The position numbers were made by a program, and so were the translations under genes. From Paracoccaceae bacterium (GTDB lineage Bacteria > Pseudomonadota > Alphaproteobacteria > Rhodobacterales > Rhodobacteraceae), in assembly GCA_015487255.1 (NCBI GenBank), contig WFQA01000183.1, forward strand, positions 1-26,643: a DNA stretch of 26,643 nucleotides, given 5' to 3'. Under the pieces are notes generated by a model. That model was given only the letters and a program-made list of their open reading frames with translations, was not told the DNA's origin and did not search any database. How positions within the stretch are numbered: position 1 is the stretch's first letter; each line of letters begins with the position of its first letter. Below, one piece after another: positions 22,651 through 26,643 of this stretch.

Positions 22651-23979
22651 ATGCCCCCCACACCGGATATCAGCGTTATCATCGTCAGCCGGGACCGGCC
22701 GGATGATTTGCGCAAAATGCTCTCCTGCCTGCGCTTTCAGGATATTTCCGGCTTTGAGGTGATTGTGGTCACCAATACGCCGGGCGCGCTGGAGGGGGCG
22801 CTCACCCCCCAACCGCTGCGGCTGTTTGATTGTGACGAGGCCAATATCGCCGTGGCCCGCAATGTTGGGCTGGCTGCCGCCAAGGGGCGCTATGTGGCCT
22901 TTTGTGATGATGACGCCCTGCCGGACCCGGCCTGGCTGCGCCAACTGATGGCCCCGTTCAAAGACCCGAAAGTCGGCGGTACCGGCGGCTTTACGCGCGG
23001 GCGCAACGGTATTTCGCTGCAATGGGGCGGGGTGGAAACCGACCGGCTCGGCGTGGCGCACCCGCTTGATATCGCAGCGGGTGCTGACCAGGTGGTGTTT
23101 TCGCCCCGCCCCGATAAGGCCCCGGTGATGATCGGCACCAACTGTGCGTTTCGTGCCTCAGCTCTTGGGCAAATCGGAGGGTTTGATCCGGCATTTGCCT
23201 ATTATCTGGATGATAGCGATATTTCACTGCGCCTGTCGCAAGCAGGCTGGCATCTGGCGATCGTGCCCCGCGCAGAGGTGCATCACGGCTTTGCCGCCGG
23301 GCCGTATCGCGCCCAAAACCGGGTGCCAAAAACCTTGGAACCCCACGGCAAAAGCAAAGCTGTGTTTTGCCGAAAACACGCTTCAGAAGAGGCGCTTGAG
23401 CCAGCGCTCGCGGCCTTTGAGGCTATGCAATTCAAGCGGTTGGAAAAGCAGATGCTGGCGGGGTTGATGGAGCCTCCCAGGCTTGTCGCCCTGATCAAAA
23501 CCCTGCAAAAAGGCTATCAGACCGGGCGGCATGCCGCGCTGAAACCGGCAAAAGCCAGCACGCGCCCCAAGCCGGAAGCCGGGCCGGAGTTTTCCAACAG
23601 CCCCCATACCCATGTGCTACTTGTCGCCCGAAAATCCGAGCAAGACTGGCTGCAATCCCTTGGCAAAACCCTTTCGGAGGGCGGTATCATCGTTACCGCG
23701 CTCACCCTGGCGCGCTCTCCCGCCTTTATGCAGGTTGATTTTTCGCCATTTGGCTATTGGCAGCACCGGGGCGGGCAATTTGGCAAATCAGGGCGCAGCG
23801 AGCCATTTTTGCGCCGGGCCAGCAAAAAATCCAAAGCAAGGGCGGAGTGCAAAAGGCTGGAACCTATCCGCCCGGTTGATTTTGTGGTATACAATGAGCG
23901 ATTGCCCGTGGCAGACATAATTCTGCCGCAAACCGGTGCGATGGCATGCATTAACGGGTTTGTGGTGGAATCAGTTTAG
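22651..23979 (+). CDS. GT2-family glycosyltransferase with unassigned C-terminal region
   Basis: 442 residues. Residues about 6-260 form a GT-A fold: PDISVIIVSRDRPDDLRKML, the FCDDDALPDP metal motif with D86-D87-D88, and later GTNCAFRASAL, GGFDPAF and YYLDDSDISLRL. This transfers a sugar from a nucleotide-sugar donor; donor and acceptor are unknown. A charged helical linker follows, and residues from about 315 (HTHVLLVARKSEQDWL onward) form a second region I do not recognise, ending YNERLPVADIILPQTGAM. The ATG directly follows the cysQ TGA. No signal peptide is seen. Confidence 0.8.
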   Translation: MPPTPDISVIIVSRDRPDDLRKMLSCLRFQDISGFEVIVVTNTPGALEGALTPQPLRLFDCDEANIAVARNVGLAAAKGRYVAFCDDDALPDPAWLRQLMAPFKDPKVGGTGGFTRGRNGISLQWGGVETDRLGVAHPLDIAAGADQVVFSPRPDKAPVMIGTNCAFRASALGQIGGFDPAFAYYLDDSDISLRLSQAGWHLAIVPRAEVHHGFAAGPYRAQNRVPKTLEPHGKSKAVFCRKHASEEALEPALAAFEAMQFKRLEKQMLAGLMEPPRLVALIKTLQKGYQTGRHAALKPAKASTRPKPEAGPEFSNSPHTHVLLVARKSEQDWLQSLGKTLSEGGIIVTALTLARSPAFMQVDFSPFGYWQHRGGQFGKSGRSEPFLRRASKKSKARAECKRLEPIRPVDFVVYNERLPVADIILPQTGAMACINGFVVESV

Positions 23980-24029
23980 CTTGAGCGCATTCAACAACGG
24001 GTTGTGCGGGTTTCTGGCGGGAGAAAAAA

Positions 24030-24926
24030 GTGAATAACAAGGTAACAAAAGCAATCTTTCCGGTGGCCGGGCTTGGCACACGGTTTTTACCGGCGACCAA
24101 ATCCATCCCCAAAGAGATCATGACTCTGGTTGACCGCCCCTTGATCCAATACGCGATTGACGAGGCCCGCGAGGCCGGAATCACCGATTTCATCTTTGTG
24201 ACCGCGCGGGGGAAATCTGCGCTGGAAGATTATTTCGATAGCGCCCCGGAGCTGGAAAAATCCCTCAAAGCCAAGGGCAAAACCGGGCTGCTGGAAGAGC
24301 TGCGCCATACCGATATGGAAAGCGGTGCCATTGCCTATATCCGCCAGCGCGAGGCGCGCGGGCTGGGCCATGCGGTATGGTGTGCCCGCCGGCTTGTTGC
24401 TCCAAATGAGCCATTTGCCGTGCTGCTGCCCGATGATGTGATCGCCGGGCGGGTTGGCTGCCTCAAGCAAATGGTTGATGCTTATCAAGAGGTTGGCGGA
24501 AATATGGTTGCCACGATGGAGGTCGCGCCTGAGCAGATCTCCAATTACGGCGTGATCGACCCGAGCGGCAGCAATGGCCGCCTTGTAACCGCCAAGGGCA
24601 TGGTTGAAAAGCCAAGTGCCAAGGATGCGCCCTCCAATCTGGCGGTCATTGGCCGCTATATTTTGCGCCACGAGGTTTTTGACGCGCTCAAAGAGCAAAA
24701 AACCGGTGCTGGCGGCGAGGTGCAACTGACCGATGCAATATGCGCACAAATCGGCAAAAGTACGCCGGTCAGCGGTTATCGTTTTGAGGGCAACCGGTTT
24801 GATTGCGGCTCAAAAGCCGGTTATCTTCAGGCAACGGTGGCCTTTGGCCTCGCCCGCGCGGAGCTGCATGGTGAATTTCGCTCATATCTTGAATCCATCA
24901 CCCACCTGCCCCGCGCTGCCGAGTAG
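24030..24926 (+). CDS. galU: UTP--glucose-1-phosphate uridylyltransferase
   Basis: 298 residues. The enzyme makes UDP-glucose, a precursor of cell-surface polysaccharides and other glucosylated products. The N-terminal nucleotide-binding motif GLGTRFLPATKSIPKE (14-29) is diagnostic, with RPLIQYAIDEAREAGI, VLLPDDVIAG, MVEKP and FEGNRFDCGSKAGYL following. The start is GTG with GGGAG about 6 nt upstream. It sits between two glycosyltransferases, so it likely supplies their donor. Confidence 0.94.
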   Translation: MNNKVTKAIFPVAGLGTRFLPATKSIPKEIMTLVDRPLIQYAIDEAREAGITDFIFVTARGKSALEDYFDSAPELEKSLKAKGKTGLLEELRHTDMESGAIAYIRQREARGLGHAVWCARRLVAPNEPFAVLLPDDVIAGRVGCLKQMVDAYQEVGGNMVATMEVAPEQISNYGVIDPSGSNGRLVTAKGMVEKPSAKDAPSNLAVIGRYILRHEVFDALKEQKTGAGGEVQLTDAICAQIGKSTPVSGYRFEGNRFDCGSKAGYLQATVAFGLARAELHGEFRSYLESITHLPRAAE

Positions 24927-24935
24927 CACGGCCTG

Positions 24936-26156
24936 ATGGCGGCGCTATTGCTGGATATCAGCCGCAGCATTTCGCGCGCGCCCTACCCGCACCCCACCGG
25001 GATAGACCGGGTCGAGCGCGCCTATATCGAGCATTTCATGCAGGCTGATACGCCGGTCTGGTTTCTCTCGCGGGTGTTGAAGGGCTATGTATTGCTTGAC
25101 CGCGCGGCGATGCAAACCATCTGGCCGATGATCACCGGCAAGGCGGATTGGCAGAAAAAGGACCTGATCGCGCGGCTGTTCAGCCACAAATTACCCGAGA
25201 TGGTCAACCGCGCGGAATCCACCCTGCGGCGGCTGGCTTGTGGTCGCTCAATGTGCGCCGGGCTGGCCAGAATGCTGAAAAAATCCCTGCCGCGCGGCTT
25301 TACCTATCTCAATATCGGCCATGCCAACCGCAAACCCGCGCTCTGGCAGGCGGTGGCTGCCGCCGGGGCCGGGCAAAAGCTGGCCATGGTGCATGATGTC
25401 ATCCCGCTGGATTACCCCGGGTTCACCCGCCCCGATACCGCCAAGCGCTTTGAAGACGAGTTGAAAGCCACCGCCAGGGCCTGCGATGCGCTGATCTATA
25501 ATTCCGCCGATTCCGCCGCGCGCACCATCCGCTGGCTCGATAAATGGGGCCTTTACCCCGCCCCCTTGCCGATTCTGCTTGGGGTGGAGCCGCTGCCCGC
25601 CCCCCTGAAAGCCCCGCTGGCTGAGCCACCCGCTTTCATCATGCTTGGCACCATCGAACCACGCAAGAACCACCAGCTTTTGCTCGATATCTGGGCTGAT
25701 ATTCCCGCAGAGTTGCATATTGTCGGCCAGCGCGGCTGGCAAAACGAGCGGGTTTTCAACATGCTGGATACCAGCCCGCTGATTGGTAAAACCATTTTTG
25801 AACACAGCCGACTTGATGATCGCGCCCTTGCTTCGCAGCTCGCATCGGCCCGCGCGCTGCTGTTTCCGAGCTTTGCCGAGGGTTTTGGCTATCCGCTGAT
25901 CGAGGCGTTGCAAATGGGCATTCCGGTAATCGCCTCTGACCTGCCGTGTTTTCATGAAATCGCTGGCGATTTGCCGACCTATCTGCCCCCCGATGATGCC
26001 GGGGGCTGGAAAGAAGCTATTTTGGCCGCCAGCCGGACCCCGCGCGAAAATATCCCTGAAAATGTGGGGTTTCCGACATGGGATCAACATTTTGCCAAGC
26101 TGGAAATGTTTCTGTATAAGGCGGGCAACCCAAACCAGCGGCAGGCCGGAAAATGA
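24936..26156 (+). CDS. GT4-family glycosyltransferase
   Basis: 406 residues. The C-terminal half is a GT-B nucleotide-sugar domain: LGTIEPRKNHQLLLDIW, HIVGQRGW and the E-x7-E motif E315-GFGYPLI-E323, followed by GIPVIASDLPCFHEI. The N-terminal half begins LLLDISRSISRAPYPHPTGIDRVERAY, the opening I associate with rhodobacterial surface-polysaccharide transferases. It is probably a retaining enzyme adding sugars to an exported glycan. It starts 9 nt after the galU stop and overlaps the next gene by 4 bp. Confidence 0.87.
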   Translation: MAALLLDISRSISRAPYPHPTGIDRVERAYIEHFMQADTPVWFLSRVLKGYVLLDRAAMQTIWPMITGKADWQKKDLIARLFSHKLPEMVNRAESTLRRLACGRSMCAGLARMLKKSLPRGFTYLNIGHANRKPALWQAVAAAGAGQKLAMVHDVIPLDYPGFTRPDTAKRFEDELKATARACDALIYNSADSAARTIRWLDKWGLYPAPLPILLGVEPLPAPLKAPLAEPPAFIMLGTIEPRKNHQLLLDIWADIPAELHIVGQRGWQNERVFNMLDTSPLIGKTIFEHSRLDDRALASQLASARALLFPSFAEGFGYPLIEALQMGIPVIASDLPCFHEIAGDLPTYLPPDDAGGWKEAILAASRTPRENIPENVGFPTWDQHFAKLEMFLYKAGNPNQRQAGK

Positions 26157-26643
26157 TGAACCTGGCAAGACATTACCGGCTCCGGCTTTTGCGCAAAAAA
26201 TGGCAGATCCGCACCATCGCCCGGCGCAAGGATCTCAAAAACCTGCAAATGGGGCAAAATGCCGGCAAGCCGGATGGGATTTTCGTGTTTTCCACCATGC
26301 GCAACGAGATGGCCCGCCTGCCTTACTTTCTGGACTATTACCGCAAGCTCGGGGTGGACCAGTTTTTCATCGTAGATAACGGCTCAACCGACGGCACTAC
26401 CGAGCTGCTCAAGGCACAGCCCGATGTTTCGCTCTGGTATAGCGAGGCCAGCTACCGGCGGGCCAGGTTCGGGGTGCTTTGGCTTAACCACCTGCTCAAC
26501 CGGTTTGGCCACAAACACTGGTGCCTGGTGGTGGATGTGGACGAGCTTTTCATCTACCCCCATCACGATACCCGCCCGCTGAGCGCACTGACCAACTGGC
26601 TGCAGGCCGGGCAGATCAACAGTTTTTCAGCCATGCTGATCGA
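26153..26643 (+). CDS. Glycosyltransferase family 2 / DUF23-like (partial, runs off the window)
   Basis: 163 codons are visible and the frame is open at the window end. The first ATG overlaps the preceding TGA as ATGATGA; a second ATG follows directly. After a basic N-terminus (about 1-30) come FSTMRNEMARLPYFLDYYRKLGVD, the DNGSTDGT nucleotide-binding turn (75-82) and VVDVDELFIYP, with a D-x-D-E metal motif at 128-131. This fits the Glyco_tranf_2_4 / GT92-like type that begins with an R-N-E motif. It is likely part of the same polysaccharide cluster. Confidence 0.82.
   Translation, partial: MMNLARHYRLRLLRKKWQIRTIARRKDLKNLQMGQNAGKPDGIFVFSTMRNEMARLPYFLDYYRKLGVDQFFIVDNGSTDGTTELLKAQPDVSLWYSEASYRRARFGVLWLNHLLNRFGHKHWCLVVDVDELFIYPHHDTRPLSALTNWLQAGQINSFSAMLI

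Noticed and set aside
21841..23061. 406-codon minus-strand frame opposite cysQ and the GT2 gene
   Set aside because: Antisense shadow of two well-supported genes; Gly/His-rich and without domain features.

Overview
The window looks like chromosomal DNA of an alphaproteobacterium, most likely a Rhodobacterales member. The evidence is the origin-proximal order rho-mnmE-mnmG-rsmG-parA-parB with perfect parS palindromes, a divergent rph/hrcA pair followed by grpE, a malic enzyme fused to a phosphotransacetylase-like domain, a CTTG/CCTATAT heat-shock-type promoter before dnaK, and the wording of HemW, MutS and the glycosyltransferases. No mobile element, CRISPR array, tRNA or rRNA was seen. Taxonomy rests on recognition, not on a search.

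Layout. 1-5771 (+): the end of rho, then the tRNA wobble-uridine enzymes mnmE and mnmG, the 16S methyltransferase rsmG, and the partition genes parA and parB, mostly overlapping. Two perfect 16-bp parS sites lie inside this cluster, one over the mnmG start codon and one inside rsmG. 5768-8981 (-): a tightly coupled operon rph-rdgB-ridA-like-hemW-ybaN. 9089-10750 (+): hrcA-grpE, divergent from rph; hrcA carries a degenerate third parS-like site. 10811-13426 (-): mutS. 13566-16706 (+): maeB and a ribokinase-family gene.

16707-17249 is the least ordinary part: an AT-rich island holding inverted repeats, a possible promoter, about 170 nt of leader with several nested and mutually exclusive helices, and a 50-residue ORF with an excellent Shine-Dalgarno sequence and an H-x4-C ... 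C-x2-C pattern. The leader can pair either with itself or with the region around the Shine-Dalgarno sequence, which is riboswitch- or thermosensor-like. This is my best candidate for an undescribed system.

17250-21761 (-): dnaJ and dnaK, with a terminator-like hairpin between them and an RpoH-type promoter upstream, then a YciA-type acyl-CoA thioesterase and an ABC-2 polysaccharide export permease. 21871-26643 (+): cysQ, a GT2 glycosyltransferase, galU, a GT4 glycosyltransferase and the start of a further glycosyltransferase. With the permease these suggest a surface polysaccharide locus that continues past the window end.

The window thus joins housekeeping blocks (chromosome segregation, tRNA/rRNA modification, proteostasis, mismatch repair) to the start of an envelope polysaccharide locus.
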